Shown: positions 9,903-23,678, numbered from the stretch's first letter. The stretch: 64,000 nt of DNA from Cycas panzhihuaensis (GCA_023213395.1 CM041465.1:219177741-219241740); one strand, 5' to 3'. Translations and numbers: made by a program. The notes: generated from the letters alone by a model not told the origin.

Positions 9903-11734
9903 CCAAGGAGTTATAAGGCTCAAGTATTCTAATCCTTTTGTAACCATTTCTTTATTTTTCCTATTCTTCTTTTATTCTCCCCTATTTTATCCATTTAACA
10001 AAGAGAAATACTATCATTTTTTTTCTAGCATATATAAGATTTATAGAGGTAAATATTGGAAATTATTTTCCAAAATTTAATAAATTTATAAGGAGAGGTA
10101 ATACCTAAATTTTTTTATAATTTGGAGCCATTTAGGATCTCCATCATCATATGCTCTTACTTTCCTCATATTGGGATCCTCGTGATAAAAAAATGATGGA
10201 AATTTCCTTAGTTGATAAGATACTTACAACTTTATATCATAGCTAATTTTTTGTCATAATAAAAATTTGCTTGGTTAGCTTCGTAGGGTTGCAAAAAAAA
10301 TTACAGAGATCTAATTTACTTTCTTCCACTTGTAATAGAAGTGGCTCAATTTTGTTGCCTAGATAGAAAGTTATTTCCATTTTAGTGAATAAAGATCATT
10401 TTCTGGAAAGAGTTTGGTAGAAATTTATTTTGTCTAATTCGTAAGTTTGCCAAATATTTTATAGAGCTCCATTTGACCTAATTCTAGTTGTAATAAAAAT
10501 GGATCTAAGTCCTCTTTCCAGTAGAAAAAAGAGCACTTAATTTTGACTTTGGGGTAGAAAATTATTAATATTTTTGTGAACATGGGTCATTCTTTGGTGA
10601 GGGTTTGTTGGAAACCTTAAAAAAAAAAAAAGTTTTAAAGCCCATTGTACAAAGTGAGTGGAGAAAGAAACCTAGATTAGAGCAATATCTAGTGCCATCA
10701 CTTAACCTTTTAGCACTTGCAAAGTACTATATACACTATATTTAAATTTTTTATTTTATTATACTTTAAAGATTAATTAATTTAAATTTTTAGTTCCCTA
10801 AAAAGAACGTCATACATATGCACTTTTCCACACTAACTATACTCGATCACATACTCACCTTGGTTGAGATACCTAGGTTGGAAGAATCTATATCGTAAAG
10901 GAGGCGTAGGCTATAGTTATGGGCTGGTTATAATTAGAGTAATGGTGAAGTTAAGGCTAACCATGCAAACAAACTTCATTTAGGGATCATCCTAATAACC
11001 ACCTGAGAAAACTAAAAACCTTAAATTCAAGATAATTAATCTAGTGAGTCTAATACTTGTCATAGCCATGGGTATGCCTATATTATTTGACTCTTCATAG
11101 GAGGTATATTACTGATCATTAGTAAATGGGGTGAGTATTGGAAGTACCTGGACTCCACTATGACTTGGATTTTATCACCAAGCATAGTTGTTGGTATTAT
11201 GGGTGAAGGCCTTAATTCATATATTTATAGAGCCTTGTATTTTTTTTGACACCTCATCTACTTTGGATTGAAGTTGAGGTTACTAGATTTTCACACATCC
11301 TACTTATGGACTTTAGTTGTGTGCCCTAGTGTTGAAGGTTCTTGGCCTCTTTGTCCTAATCACTCTCATCTCTTTGGTGATCATAATGCTTCATACCTAA
11401 TAGTACTTCTTTGTATTCCTACTATATCGGGACTATATTATCATAAGTATTGATAACTTCTCATACTTCTTCACCTTACTTCATATCTTGTTGTGTTAGG
11501 ATATTACACTTAGAGTTTCTCTTCTCACCCTACTACATTGAGGCCTCATAATTAAGTAACCTTCCATCTACTCTATATTTCTTCCTTCTATTATTATACA
11601 TTCTGCTTCATCTAATTCTTTCTCATCTCTCATTTTTATCATGATTGGTCAATTGTTGTCTCTCACTTTTCTATAGTTACCTTTTGACTCTACCCTTCTT
11701 GTAAACATCATATCTTCATAGTTCAAAAAGAATA
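9903..11734 (+). other. Copia-1 leader, resumed after the nested insertion
   Basis: Untranslated tract between the primer site and gag of copia-1. The part 10830-11410 aligns clearly with 59660-60190 of copia-2. Shared words include 'actcaccttggttgaa/gat', 'ataaccacct', 'tatttgactctt' and 'tggactccactatga'. I see no open frame. Confidence 0.7.
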
Positions 11735-12625
11735 TAAATTGTATTCTAAATGGGAAAGAGGACTAGGGCATATGGCTCACTAGCATTATCAATGCTACCA
11801 AGTATGAAGGTCTTTGGAGAGATTACTTATAGCCTACACTAGTTGTTGCTACCACTACTATTATACCTGCTACTAGAGGAACTGCTCCTACTCCTCCTGA
11901 TGATGCTATAGGCAAATATAGATGGAAATTGATGATGATAAAATCCATGAAGGAATACTTCTTATCACTAACTATTCCTTGCACAACCTCATTAATGAAG
12001 TTATACATGATATCGCATGGAAAGTCCTTAAAGTTCTCAAGAAGAACTTTGATGCCAAATTGGACTTGGAATTTTTCACCTAGTATTGAATATAAATAAG
12101 CTGAAGATGTAGAAGGGACATGCAAATGAGACAATCGATCTCCTTTGATCTATCAATCTCCTTTTAAGACTCTATGTATTACATGATCTTTCTTGATTTA
12201 GCCATATCTCCATACCCTAGATTATAGAAATCTACTTAGAAGTCTTAAATCCAGTTGAACTTTGAAGACTCTAAACTTGAGACCCTCATCAACAAGTTCA
12301 TTAAATTTGATAATACCTTTGACACAAATTTCTCCACTACATCAGATCTTCCTGATGTTGCTTTTGATGTGGAAGAAGATATTTCCTATAGCATAAATCA
12401 AGTTCCACCCTTTGATAAAGGTCATAATTCTTTCAAATGAGGAAGAGATAGGTGATAAGGATAACATCCTCAAGGGTAAGAAGCTCCTTAGTATTAGAAA
12501 AGATAGCTTTAATGCTAAGGCCAAAACAATAATCATAGGTAAAATAACTAGCCCAATACTTCTTATGAGACTAGTAATCTAATAATTATATGCCAAAGGT
12601 ATCACAAACAAGGATACCACATCAT
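11735..12625 (+). pseudogene. Copia-1 gag remnant
   Basis: A decayed gag readable in pieces across frames. A start-like block gives K-x-IW...NATKYEGLWRDYL near 11745-11830. A middle part around 11990-12080 recalls the alpha-helical gag domain. A damaged CCHC zinc knuckle lies near 12590, where cysteine or histidine codons have become tyrosine. The same region of copia-2 is at 60430-61345. Several stops and frame changes rule out function. Confidence 0.7.
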
Positions 12626-12889
12626 AATTTTTTGAGTTCCTACCCACGAGATCAAGAACTATCAATTCCATGGTGACCATAATATTGATGATTATTATCT
12701 TGAAGATGGTTGTGCTAGAACTCAATTTGCTCATGCACACATCCTTCATACTAGGACCTCTTCTTTTCAATATGTTGACCAATTCACTACATTCTTTGAG
12801 GCTCATTATGGATATACTACGTATGATCTTGAATCATCTCAACCCCTTAGAGTTACACATAATATTACCTCAAGTAATTATTTATGGAT

Positions 12890-14055
12890 TATGGATATTG
12901 GAGCTACTCAACATATGACTTACCACTACCACTTATTTCAAGACTTTACTTCAAAAGTTTATGGTGTTGTTCATATGGCTGACAAGTCTTCTCAACCTAT
13001 TAAAGGACTTAAATCCATTTTCCTGTAACTCCTAGGCCTTCTAGATTTTACTCTTCAAGATGGTTTGTATATTCTCACCCTAAAGTAGAACCTACTTTCC
13101 TTGTCCACCCTTATCTCCTATGGATTTGATCTAAATGTAATTACTAATAATTAGACTCTATGTCATTTACCCACCTTCAAATACTATGGTCATGACTAAA
13201 ATTCTTAATGGTAGACTTTTGTACCTTATTAGTTCACCATCTTCTGAAGCCAACTGTGTTGATGATGACTTTGCTTTTAATACAACTCTAACTCATCAAA
13301 AGCTATCATAAGAATCCTTATAGCATGCTTGCATGGGCCATGTCAAAATTGATTGCTTAAGAGAACTACATACCACCATTCCAGGAATGCTTAAGCTCTC
13401 CTCTAAGCCCTTCAAATGTGGAGTATGTATCATCACTAAATCTTGGAGATAGCCCTTTCCCTAAAGTTAGTGGAAATCTAACCAGCCTTTATAGCTTATA
13501 CATTTAGACATGTATGGTCCTATACCCATCCCTTCTCTCATAGGGAAGTGGTATTATATAACTTTTAATGGTGGTTTTACCAAGAAAGTATGGGTTACCT
13601 TCCTTGACAAGAAAGATGAAGGTTTTAATATATTTAAAGGTTTTAAGGCCCATGTTGAGAAAGAGTTAGGTTTTTGAATTAAAACATTCAAGATTGATAA
13701 TAGTGATGAGTACACATCCAATGAGTTTAAGATGTACTTGTGTCATCATGGGATCAAACATCAGACTATAATTGTAGGTACACCCCAACAAAATAGAGTT
13801 ACCGAATACATGAATAGGACCATCATGAACATGGATCATGCCATGTTAATATACAAGAATGTACATACCTATCTTTAGAAAGAGCTTAAATGGATTGCCA
13901 TGCATTATGTTAATACTATGAGTCCATCCTAGCTTAGACCCTCTCCACATGAATAGTGGTATAGATAACCCCCCACTATCTCTTACTTCAAAATTTTTTG
14001 CTTTACTTGGTATACTCACATTTTGTTTAATCATAGAAATAAGTTATAGGATAGA
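12890..14055 (+). pseudogene. Copia-1 protease and integrase remnants
   Basis: The protease active-site region reads LWIMDIGATQHMTYHYH from about 12888. The usual D-S/T-G has become D-I-G. A pre-integrase block with an HACMGHV segment follows near 13330. The integrase core comes next, with LDMYGPIP near 13506, KVWVTFLDKKDE, an I-D-N-S-D-EYTS segment at about 13692, and GTPQQNRV near 13780. Integrase joins element DNA to the chromosome. Stops, mainly TAG, break each part. Confidence 0.85.
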
Positions 14056-14689
14056 GCCCTAAAAGACATCTTTGTCAAATACCCTATGGATAAAAAGGGG
14101 TACAATATTTTCATACCTTCATAATATAAGATTATTATCACTTGAGACACTTTATTTGTAGAAACTAAGGATCAGTTACTTAAACTTAATTTGAAGATGC
14201 TTTTATATTAATTTAATGATTCTAAAGAATTTGATGTCCACATTCCAACATTTGGGAGGGGAGATACTTAATAATTGCTAAAAATCTTAGAATCTGATAA
14301 TAGAGCTCCAAATATGGAGGAACAAAGTTGTGACAACTAACTAATACATGTATTATCATCACCATCTTCTTCACATCATAGTTAAGTTGACAAAGGAAAA
14401 GGCATTATAGAAGAATCATCATCATCAACTCCCTCTATATCTCATGATCTATTTTAGGATTAAAATGAATATCATGAGGCTATGGAAATGAAAACCTCAT
14501 TCCTAACTCATAGTATTTATAAAACTTACCAGCTCTAAAAAGATATATGACCAGATGAGATGGGTAAAATTAGCATTAGAGGTGCCCTCAGAGTTAGAGT
14601 GTACGAATCACATATTATAGAACTTAAACTAGAAGAATTACAATTTGATCTAAATGAAGATCACCTTATATACTAAGAAGCTATAAAAT

Positions 14690-16175
14690 ATATAGTTTGA
14701 AGAAATGCTATAATTGAAGAGTATTAGTCTCTAATAAAAAATAGTACATGGGAGATCATTGATCTATCACTTAAGAGAAAGGTAGTTTGAAATAAATGGG
14801 TGTATAAGAACAAGGATAAATTAGATGGCACCCTAGATAAATACAAGATGAGGCTAATAGTAAAAGGATTCACATGGAAAGAAGGTATTGACTACATTAA
14901 AGTGTTTACACCTATGACCAAGTGGCCCATAATCAAAACTCTTGTAGCCTTGGCAACTCAACAAGGCTAGAAAATCCACTAGTTAGACATAAAGACTACT
15001 TTTCTCAATGGGGACTTCGTATAAGAGATATACATGGCATATCTAGAAGGATTTAAGATTTCAAGATAAGAGTAAAAGGTGTGAAAACTTTGAAAGTCTA
15101 TGTATAGATTGAATTAAGAACCTTGCATTTGGTTCATAAAGCTGTCAGAATGGATGAGACAGCTTAGATATGAAGTATGTAACTATCAAGACATTAATAT
15201 AACTCTATTCATCAAATAGACTAAAGACAGAGTCACATACCTCATAGTATTTATGGATGGTATACTCATAATAGGTAATAGTGAGTAGGAAATTTAAACA
15301 TTGAAAAAGATACGTGTACAGACATTTAAAATATCTAACCTTAAATTGATGAGATACTACTTGTGAATTCAAATGACTCAATATAATAGAAAAATCTTTC
15401 TCACCTAAGAAAAGTACATCAATGATCTTCTAGCAAAGTTTTAACTAGAAGATACACAAATCATGTATATGTCAATAGAACTAAATATAAAGATTATGAT
15501 AAAGCATAACACCCAAGAGGTAGATGCAACACTCTACAGATAGTTAGTTGTTAGCCCCATCTATGCTACTAACACAAGGCCTGATATTACCTATGAATGT
15601 AGAATTTTGGCTAGATTCATAACCTATCCTAAGGAGAGTCATTAACAGGCAGTAATACAAATGTTGAAGTACCTAAAGGTGACAAAAAAATATGGCCTAT
15701 TATATGAATCAAATAAAGAGTTTAAGCTTCTTGCTTATATGGACTTAGATCTTTTCAGAGATAAAGATATTAGTAGATCCACATTTGGTTATATGACGTT
15801 TCTTTACACATCACTGATTTCTTGGAAATTAAAATGGCAAAAGATTGTAGTAGATTTAACTATAAAATATGAATACAGTACTACATCTAATACTAATAAA
15901 GAGGTGATATGGCTCAGAAAACTTTTACATATTTTAGATATCACCCAGATGAGTTCTACCATATTGTGTGTGGATAATTAATCTATAATCCACATGGTAA
16001 AGAATCCTATTTTTCATGATCATACTAAGCATATCAATATGAAAGTCCATAGGATTAGAGAACTTGCTCATGATGGCATAATTCAGTTGGAGCACTACCC
16101 TATAGTATACTAGATTGTCGATATCTTCACCAAACTATTGCAAAGGGTGAAGTTTGAATTATTTAGGTGGTAGCT
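14690..16175 (+). pseudogene. Copia-1 reverse transcriptase and RNase H remnants
   Basis: RT blocks are in the normal copia order: WEIIDL and KWVYKNK (14745-14812), RLIVKGFTWKEGIDY (14850-14895), LATQQG and LDIKTTFLNG (14950-15015), and the catalytic box as FMDG near 15255, where YVDD is usual. RNase H follows from about 15560, including an open 106-codon stretch (15661-15981) with LLAYMDLDLFRDKD and STFGYMTFL. The end of pol reads DIFTKLLQRVKFELFR near 16120-16165, the typical copia C-terminus. TAG codons interrupt the frame repeatedly. RT copies element RNA, and RNase H removes the RNA strand. Confidence 0.9.
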
Positions 16176-16579
16176 AGGCTTGAGAGCTTCCATCTCCACT
16201 TGGCTTTAGGAGATGACATAGGTTCAACATGCTAATACAATGCATTGGTAAGTATATACTCTGTCCCATTTTTGAAAATCCCTCGTGGGCATGAAAGGAT
16301 AAGGGTCATACTAGTTTTAAAAAATTACAACCTATGAAAACCCAAAAGGGCATAGGGAATGGCCAAACAGTATCTAGAGACTCAACAAATTTTAGCTACA
16401 CATTCATTTGGACTGATTTTCTATTCAACTTCATTCAAAATCCACCTAAGCCAAGTCATTAGCTTAAAAAGATCGTGGGTTTTTTTCCCCATCAGGGTTT
16501 CCTACAAAAGTGTCAAAGTAGTTTTCTTTGTAAGAGGCTCTAATGAAGACCTCATAGGTTAAAATGACCTTCCACTATT

Positions 16580-16590
16580 AAGGTGGGGAT
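16580..16590 (+). other. Copia-1 polypurine tract
   Basis: aaggtggggat abuts the TG of the 3' LTR and decides its start. Confidence 0.85.
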
Positions 16591-16895
16591 TGAAGCAAGT
16601 TAATGTTGTAAGGTTATAGCATTAGTTTATTATTCTTAAAAGGGTCTTAGGTGAACATTAAATTAGATAACTTAAGTGAAATATACTTTCATATACATTA
16701 TATAAAATTTCATCTCATTAGGAAAAACCCTAACCCTAATGGATCTTCTCATCAATATATAAAGTGAGATCTTAATGGAAGAAAATAATCCTTACCTCTC
16801 CATTGTGAGATCTCTTCTTACTCTTCATCTTTCTCTTACTCTTCTTATTTGCATTTATGTTTAGTGGTGAAATTACATGATAGATCCTTCTTTCA
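16591..16895 (+). repeat. Copia-1 3' LTR
   Basis: 305 bp, from TGAAGCAAG to TTTCA, matching 2814-3121. TSD ctaag follows. Confidence 0.9.
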
Positions 16896-18150
16896 CTAAG
16901 CTCAATCAAGGAAATGAAATGGTGAAAGAGAAGTCTTTTGTCTATATTAAAGTGGTATTTAAAAAGAGATAAAGTGAGAAACCAACCATGGTTTAAGTTC
17001 ATTAGATAGTATGGATTTTAGAGCCATGGTTTTAGCCTCATTGTAGAGGAATTCTTTTATGTTTTAGTTGTTTCTTTAAAGGGGCAAAAAAACTCAAGAG
17101 AAAGAAATATGAAGGATATGTAATCTTGGTGTTCTTATGTTTGGGAAAGAACTATAAAATATTGTGTAACCCCCATCTCCAATAGGCCAAGGTTAGCTGG
17201 TTTATCTAGAAGCTATACTTATTCAGGAAAGTAACTAACATTGACATATTAGAAATGGCAACCAAGCCTTATGTTACTTTAGATTAAGAGAAGTAGGATA
17301 AATCTCAATGGGACACACCTAAGAGGGATCATAGGAATAACTATCAATAATGGGGGAGACCTAATCAACCAATGTTCATATGGCACCTCTCATAAGAAGA
17401 CTCGCCATCTAGCAAATAAACCCACAAGCCTATTTGACAAGTGACGAATCTATAAGGTATGTTAGATTCTCTTTTGGCTACTTCTAGGAAAATATTAATG
17501 TGGATCCAATACCCTCCTATGGCACTTCTCATCCCTAAATTTTCATGTAGGTCTATCTTTCTAAGTGTTGTTTCTTATTCTTGAGTATAAGAAGTCTAGA
17601 ATTGACACCATGTTTATTTCAATGTTTTCTCATCCTCACACCTTTATAAGGAAATGATGACCCCTACCTCATAAGCATAAAACTTAGGATGGAAGAACAT
17701 GAGATAAGGAATGACAAGCTAAATAAGATCATTCTAATTATATCAATCAAGACCCATGTGTATAAGCTCAACAAATGATGCCTATGTCATATGGTATGGC
17801 AATAATCTTACATGGTTGTTAAGAGTCATATTAGTGCATGAGAAGATACAAATCTCAATAAGAAATAGGTAAGCCAACCATAGTTTAGGCTCATTAGAAG
17901 GTGAAGGTTTCAAAGTCATAATTTATACTAATTATAAAGGTATGCCCATGTTGTAGTGTGGGGAGATTACCATAGTTTAAGCTCTTTAGTGGATGGATTT
18001 CTTAGAGTTGTAGTTTATACTTATTGTGTAATTATGTCCATCACATAGGATGGGGGAGACTACTATAGTTTTAGTAGATGGATTTCTCAAAACCATAGTT
18101 TATTCTCATTTCAAAGAGGATGTATATTTCCCTTTCAAGTATAAAACATT
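16896..18150 (-). mobile_element. Element B, 3' internal tract, resumed
   Basis: Continuation of B after copia-1. It holds further copies of the ATAGTTTATACTCATT repeat (17890-18120) and a second copy of the stretch that begins near 2725 (see 17765-17960). No coding frame is visible. Confidence 0.6.
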
Positions 18151-19400
18151 TGCAAGAACTATGAATTAATTGACTTTTAGAGCTCAAGGTTGTTAAGGAT
18201 AGAAGTATGATATACACCATTCCTAAGATTTTCAATGACAAGATAAGGACTTTCCCACTTAGGAGTAAATTTTTGTTATTTATCATGAAGATACTTGAGA
18301 TTGAATACCTTATTACCAAAATGAAAATTTTAAGGCCTCAACTTCCTATCATGAGCTACTTAAGATTATTTTGAAGGGTAAATAAGTGTGTTTCATTTAT
18401 TTTCTTTAATTATAATAAGTGTACTTCTCTTTGGCATTCTTCATCAGTGAAGTAATTTAAGAAAACACATAAAAATGGGATTTTTGCCTCAAGAGATAGA
18501 ATAGCTTCAAAGCCATAAACCAAAGAGAATAATGTCATCCTAATTGCATTCATAGTAGAGGTTTAGTAGGCCCATAATATAAGAAATAGCTAAACATGAT
18601 AGTCACAATGGGAGTTAATTACAATCTTAGCCAAGATCCATGGTAATGTCTTATTAAAGGCTTTGATTTGCTCATTGGCTTAAGGATGATAAGGCACTAA
18701 CAAGTAATGGGTAATGTGGAATTTCTTACACAAGTTAGCTACTTGTGAGTGTTACATAATGGAGTTATATTATCGGTGATGATAACATTAGGAACCTCAA
18801 ATCTACAGATAATATGCTAGAAGATAAATGTTAAAATAATGTTTCCAATTATAAAGACTTTACTCCACTTATTAAAGTACTCTATAGTAGTTAAACCACA
18901 TACTTAAGAGACCAAGTAGGCTGGTATATTAAGGTGGCATACGCCTGATACCTTTCACATTTTTAGATATAACCATAGGTGTCTTTAAATAGTATCAACC
19001 AATAGTATCCCATTTGAGGGATATGTTAGCATATGGACTGGCCACTAAAGTGACATCTACATATGTTATCATTGTACTTTATCAATGTGGTCTAAGCCTT
19101 AAAAGGTAAAAAGCATCTTAACAGAATCCCATCAATGCCCCACTTATAAAGGACAACCTCTAAGAGTACATATTGACAAGTAGTAGCCTTAATTCATTTC
19201 CTCTTCTTAGAGGAGATAGAGGAAGGAAAGGTTTGGTCTTCAAGGTAAGACTTGATCTCTTTACACCACACCTCTTCCAAAGGCACAACATCTACCTAAA
19301 GGATCTACTTTCAAGGAGCCCATTATCAATGATCATATTAGTAGTATTTGGTAATGGCATATTAGCCATCATTTTGGCAATTACCATGCCTTTTTTAGTG
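18151..19400 (-). pseudogene. Element B integrase remnant
   Basis: Minus-strand sequence that follows the integrase of element A (46475-47691) base by base, with many transitions. The clearest block is 18640-18730, matching 47000-47090 around the catalytic core. Stops in all frames make translation patchy. It is the 3' end of B pol. Confidence 0.7.
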
Positions 19401-19503
19401 TTATAATTAATAATTTGAAAGTTAAATTTTATAAGAGGAGAGTCAATTTATGTGCCTACCTTGTGAGAGCACTCTTAGTGAGCAAGAAGCAAATAGGATT
19501 AAA

Positions 19504-19716
19504 TTAAACAATCATAAAGGTAGTGTTGCTAAAGAAGTAATGATGTAATTTCTTGATGGAAAAACCCAAATATAGGCATTCTTTTTCTAAAATAAAGTAG
19601 TTAAGTTCAGCACTAATAAGAGTTCTACTTATAAAATAAATGGCTTGCTCCTTGCCAAATTTATCTTCTTGGGTAAGCATGCCCCCAAGGGATTCTTCTA
19701 TTGAAGATGTGCACAA
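19504..19716 (-). pseudogene. Element B RNase H remnant
   Basis: An open 70-codon stretch with ESLGGMLTQEDKFGKEQAIYF, SRTL, LNYFILEKECL and KKLHHYF. This is the gypsy RNase H core and matches the 47972-48208 stretch of element A almost position by position. Confidence 0.85.
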
Positions 19717-20010
19717 GATGAAAGTCTTGTCAAAGAGGAAAGGAGCAAGTATAGGTATTAAAACTAAGGCATGCTTTAATCTATCAAAAGATTATTAGAC
19801 ACTTGTGGCCCAAGTTAGGAAAGCCGCTTTCTTAAAAATATTAGTAAGAGGCTTGGTATTCAATATAAAGTCTATAATGAACCACCATAGAAAACCTAAC
19901 TTTCCAAGAAATGACTTTACCTACTTTTGATTTTTTAGTAGAGGCATATTGATGATGGACCTTATCTTTTTAGGGTCTACCCTAATACTATCCTACAAAA
20001 TAATGTTTCC

Positions 20011-21103
20011 TAGCATTTTACCTAAAGTGATAATAAATACATATTTGTTTAGATTAAGGTATAGATGATATTCATTACATCACTCAAATATGGTTCTCAA
20101 ATCTTGAATGTGATCTTTCCTATAGCAAGATAGGGTAAGCATGTCATCTAGGTAGATGGTTATTATGACTTTGATTTGATAATGAAATATGAAAACCATT
20201 ACCTATTAGTAGATGGCTCTAGTATTTTGCAAGGCAAATGGCATAACCTTGTAGGAAAATTCCCCCCATGGGTTTGTGAAAGTAGTCTTATGATGATCTT
20301 TAAGTGAGATAAGAATCCAATTGTATCCTAAAAAATCATCCATAAGGGACATGACCTCAAAACCAATAATTTGATCCCAAATTTGGTTAGGGAATGGGAG
20401 AGAAAAATTATCCTTTAAGTGGGCATCATTAATGTTATAGAAATTAATACATATTTAAATTGACCCATTTTTCTTAGCAATGGGAATGATGTTGAATACC
20501 CATTATGAGTAGTCAATATTTTTAATAAAGTTAGATTTTAGAAGTTTCTCAACTTCTTGCTTAACAGTTGTAGATAAATGAGGGTGAATGGGTCTTTGCT
20601 TTTGCCTTTTGGGTTTGGGTCTTAGGATTGTAGTGATATTATAGACCATAACATCAGGGTGAAGGCCATATATGCCATTGTAGTTCTAGGCAAAGATTAG
20701 TGTAAACTCTCAAAAAAACTCCTTAAGATGCTTCACTTCTTTAGGGGATTAATCTACTCCAACTTTGATGATTCTCAGAGTGTTACCAGTCTACAAGTCT
20801 ATGTCCATTATTTCATTGATAAGCATGGCATTCCCTTATTCAAAATGAGGAGGGGTAAGACTAACAAAAGATGGAGAATCTTGTGAATATTGATCTACAC
20901 CAACCAAAGACAATTCAAGGTGTAAGTGCTTATCAAAGACAATCTTGTGATGATTAGATTGAAGTTTAAGTATGGCTTTAGCTAAGTTCTCAAGAATTGC
21001 TTCATCATTCTCAAAATGATCAAGATGAAGAAGGTCTCCAAAGATAGAGCCTTTGGGCTAAGAAGGAGAATGATGAAGTAAATTTAGAGAAGTTGTCCTT
21101 AAA
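20011..21103 (-). pseudogene. Element B reverse transcriptase and protease-RT linker, duplicate copy 1
   Basis: The minus strand carries the gypsy RT. The catalytic box reads YLDDM at about 20138-20158, and the palm region follows the 48600-49100 stretch of element A. The part 20750-21103 is the linker between protease and RT. The tract is repeated as 21104-21344 plus 35559-36409. Stops outside the catalytic box break the frame. Confidence 0.8.
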
Positions 21104-21344
21104 TAACATTTTACTTAAAGTGATAATAAATACACATTTATTTAGATTAAGGCATAGATGATATTTGCTACATTGCTTAAAGATAGTTCTTAAATCCTAA
21201 ATATGATCTTACCTATAGTGGGATAGGGCAAGTAGGTCATCAAGGTAGAAAACTATTATAACTCCAACTTAGTCATGAAATATGGAAATCATTACCTATT
21301 GATAAGTGGCTCCAACATTTTTTAGTCCAAATGGCATGACTTTG
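21104..21344 (-). pseudogene. Element B reverse transcriptase, duplicate copy 2, first part
   Basis: Aligns with 20011-20250, including a second YLDD box near 21238-21255. It stops where element C is inserted and continues at 35559. Confidence 0.82.
21340..21344. repeat. Probable target-site duplication of element C, left
   Basis: ctttg pairs with ccatg at 35554-35558. The undisturbed duplicate of the target (around 20255) reads ccttg, so each copy needs only one change. Confidence 0.6.
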
Positions 21345-23678
21345 TGGTTATTTGGGAATTGGTCTAGGTTGATTACCTCTCAATAACTTTGTGTTTCCTA
21401 TGTTTCAATTAAATATTAGGAGACCAATGAACCTATAAGAACCCTAAAACCAACTTTGTTCAACTCTTAAGGAGGAGTCTCTACTTGATAGAGAGGCTAT
21501 GATATATGAATGACACTTAGTGAAAGAATATACTAGCCTACATAATCAAGTAGAGGAGATCTAAGTTTGGAGATACACTGATAATGTTTTTTGTTTTTAT
21601 TTTCTAGTTTGTTATTATTCCTCTCCTTATATTTTTTAGCATTTTATGTTTATTAAATTATAGGAAAGATCAAAGTAATTAAATCCAAGAATATACACTT
21701 GCAAAACTAATCAAAAGACTAATAAATCAAAGGTAAATTACTCTTTTAAACTCAACAAAGAAGGAAGGAACTATATAAGCTTTTTATTATTTTTTATTTC
21801 TTTTCAAAGAAAAGGGATCTTGCCTAAGATAAAGATAGAACTATCTTCATAAACTTCAAATAAACTTGTACTTCAAATGAAAGTAATACTTACAAAAGAA
21901 GCCATTTATACATACCTGGAAGATGAAGCATGAGATGGTGTAAGGCTCCTTTTAGGTTCTTTACACTTGTGTGTATAATACTTAATGATTTTTTATAACT
22001 TTCAATGGTAGAAAAGGCTTCCAATAAAGGAGATAAGCTAAAACCTATAATATGCAAGATAAATTCTTAACATGCAAGCTCAAAACTCATCAAAGCATCT
22101 TATAAGAGATGTCATACAAGATGTAAATCCATTAAATAATCATGAACATCATGCATGCAATTGATTTAAGAAACTAAGAGCATAGACATATTTCATGACA
22201 TTTTAAACAACATGTAACCATTAAAAAAAAATCATGAATTTAATATATCTCCTAAGAAAGAAAAAAGTAATTATTATCATAGAAAGTTTATTCCCTTTTA
22301 CTAACCAAACATCTTTCACAAGGAGGAGAAAGAAGATAATCAAGGAAAATGTATATCAAAACCATAAGAACTCCTTAAATTTACAACTATATATGTGCCT
22401 TAGGATAGCAATATTCCCTTTATTATCCAATCTTTCTCCAATTCTCCCCTTGAAATAAGTAGTAATAAAGGAAAAAACTGACAAGAACAAAAGAACTATT
22501 ACCAAAATTAGGAGAATGATACCAAAATCATCTTGGAAAGAGCTAAGACTACTATAGAGTGTGGGAGGCTAAGAGTTGAATATGTTGAGAAGAGAAAGAG
22601 CTCTCTTCTTAATAGTTAACTCCTATAAACCCCAAAAAGGGATGACCTTTTAGCCTAGGTCTTTCCAAGGAAAACAACCACTAAAACTAAAAACAAACAA
22701 GCCATAACTAGGAAGAAGAAAGAAATATACAATAGGCATAACATAAGCTAAAAGAATCTTTCATAAACAAAAAAGAGATAATAGAAAAATATTACCACAC
22801 TTACTAAAAAAAATATTGATGCTTAGATTAAGACTTTAGAGATGACAGGATGACTCAACCAACTCTAAAAATTAGATTTTAGTCAAAACAATCTAAGTTT
22901 TGAGAATTCCAAGTTTTTTCCCACTTGATTCTCTCTTTTTCCACTTCCTTACTTCCCAAAAGATGTAACTACAACTCTCTAATCAATTATGAAGTGTTTT
23001 AGGGGTTTTTGGGTGAGAAAGAAGGAATTACCACAAAATCTAGATGACAACATGCAAAAGATAAAGAAGAAATGGCATGCTTGACTTTTAAAAATTACAT
23101 GCATAATAGTAAAAAAATGTGATTTTCTACATAAAACATGATCGATCACATTTTCTGTAGAACAAAAAATGTGACTTTCTATATAAAATGTGATTGGTCA
23201 TGTTTTTGGCAACATTAGAAAGGTGATAAAAATTTAACAAATAAACTTTGAGAAAATTGACAAGCATTACCAAAGAATGAAGTCAAAATGCTTTATTAAA
23301 GAGAAAGCATGACCCAAAAGAAGTGACAAATTAAACACAAGCCTAAAAACATAGAATATTGATAGCCAAAATAGAAGAATCAAGGGGAAAAATGACAACC
23401 AAAAGGTGGTTCAAAGGAAAAAGTGAATTGGAATGGATTAGGGAAAGATTTTGACACTATAGTTTCATTCATTAACACATGGAAGCTATAAAATATACTT
23501 ATCATCATCCAAACATCAATCATTCTAGAAAGCCATGATAACATTTCACCAAAATTATATAAAATCAAGTAAACATATCCCATTATAGCTCTTCAACATA
23601 AAATATAGTTTCATTTACAAGCAACATACCCATGATCAAATAAGGAAATTCATAAAAACATATAAGAGTCAATAAACA
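21345..23678 (-). repeat. Element C 3' LTR
   Basis: 2334 bp, from TGGTTATTTGG to AATAAACA. It aligns with 33192-35553 over its whole length, with many transitions. On the minus strand a purine-rich caaggggcaaat (23679-23690) precedes it, which is the polypurine tract. Confidence 0.88.

Larger units (their letters stand above)
2814..16895 (+). mobile_element. Copia-1, decayed Ty1/copia element with a nested insertion
   Basis: A complete but dead copia element. In order it has a 5' LTR, an initiator-Met primer site, a long leader, gag, protease, integrase, RT, RNase H, a polypurine tract and a 3' LTR. Integrase before RT is the Ty1/copia order. A second LTR element (3321-9902) sits in the leader, so copia-1 itself is about 7.5 kb. 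Stops are scattered through every domain, many of them TAG. The relic at 58050-63411 is the same family and aligns with it from LTR to the start of RT. Confidence 0.93.
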
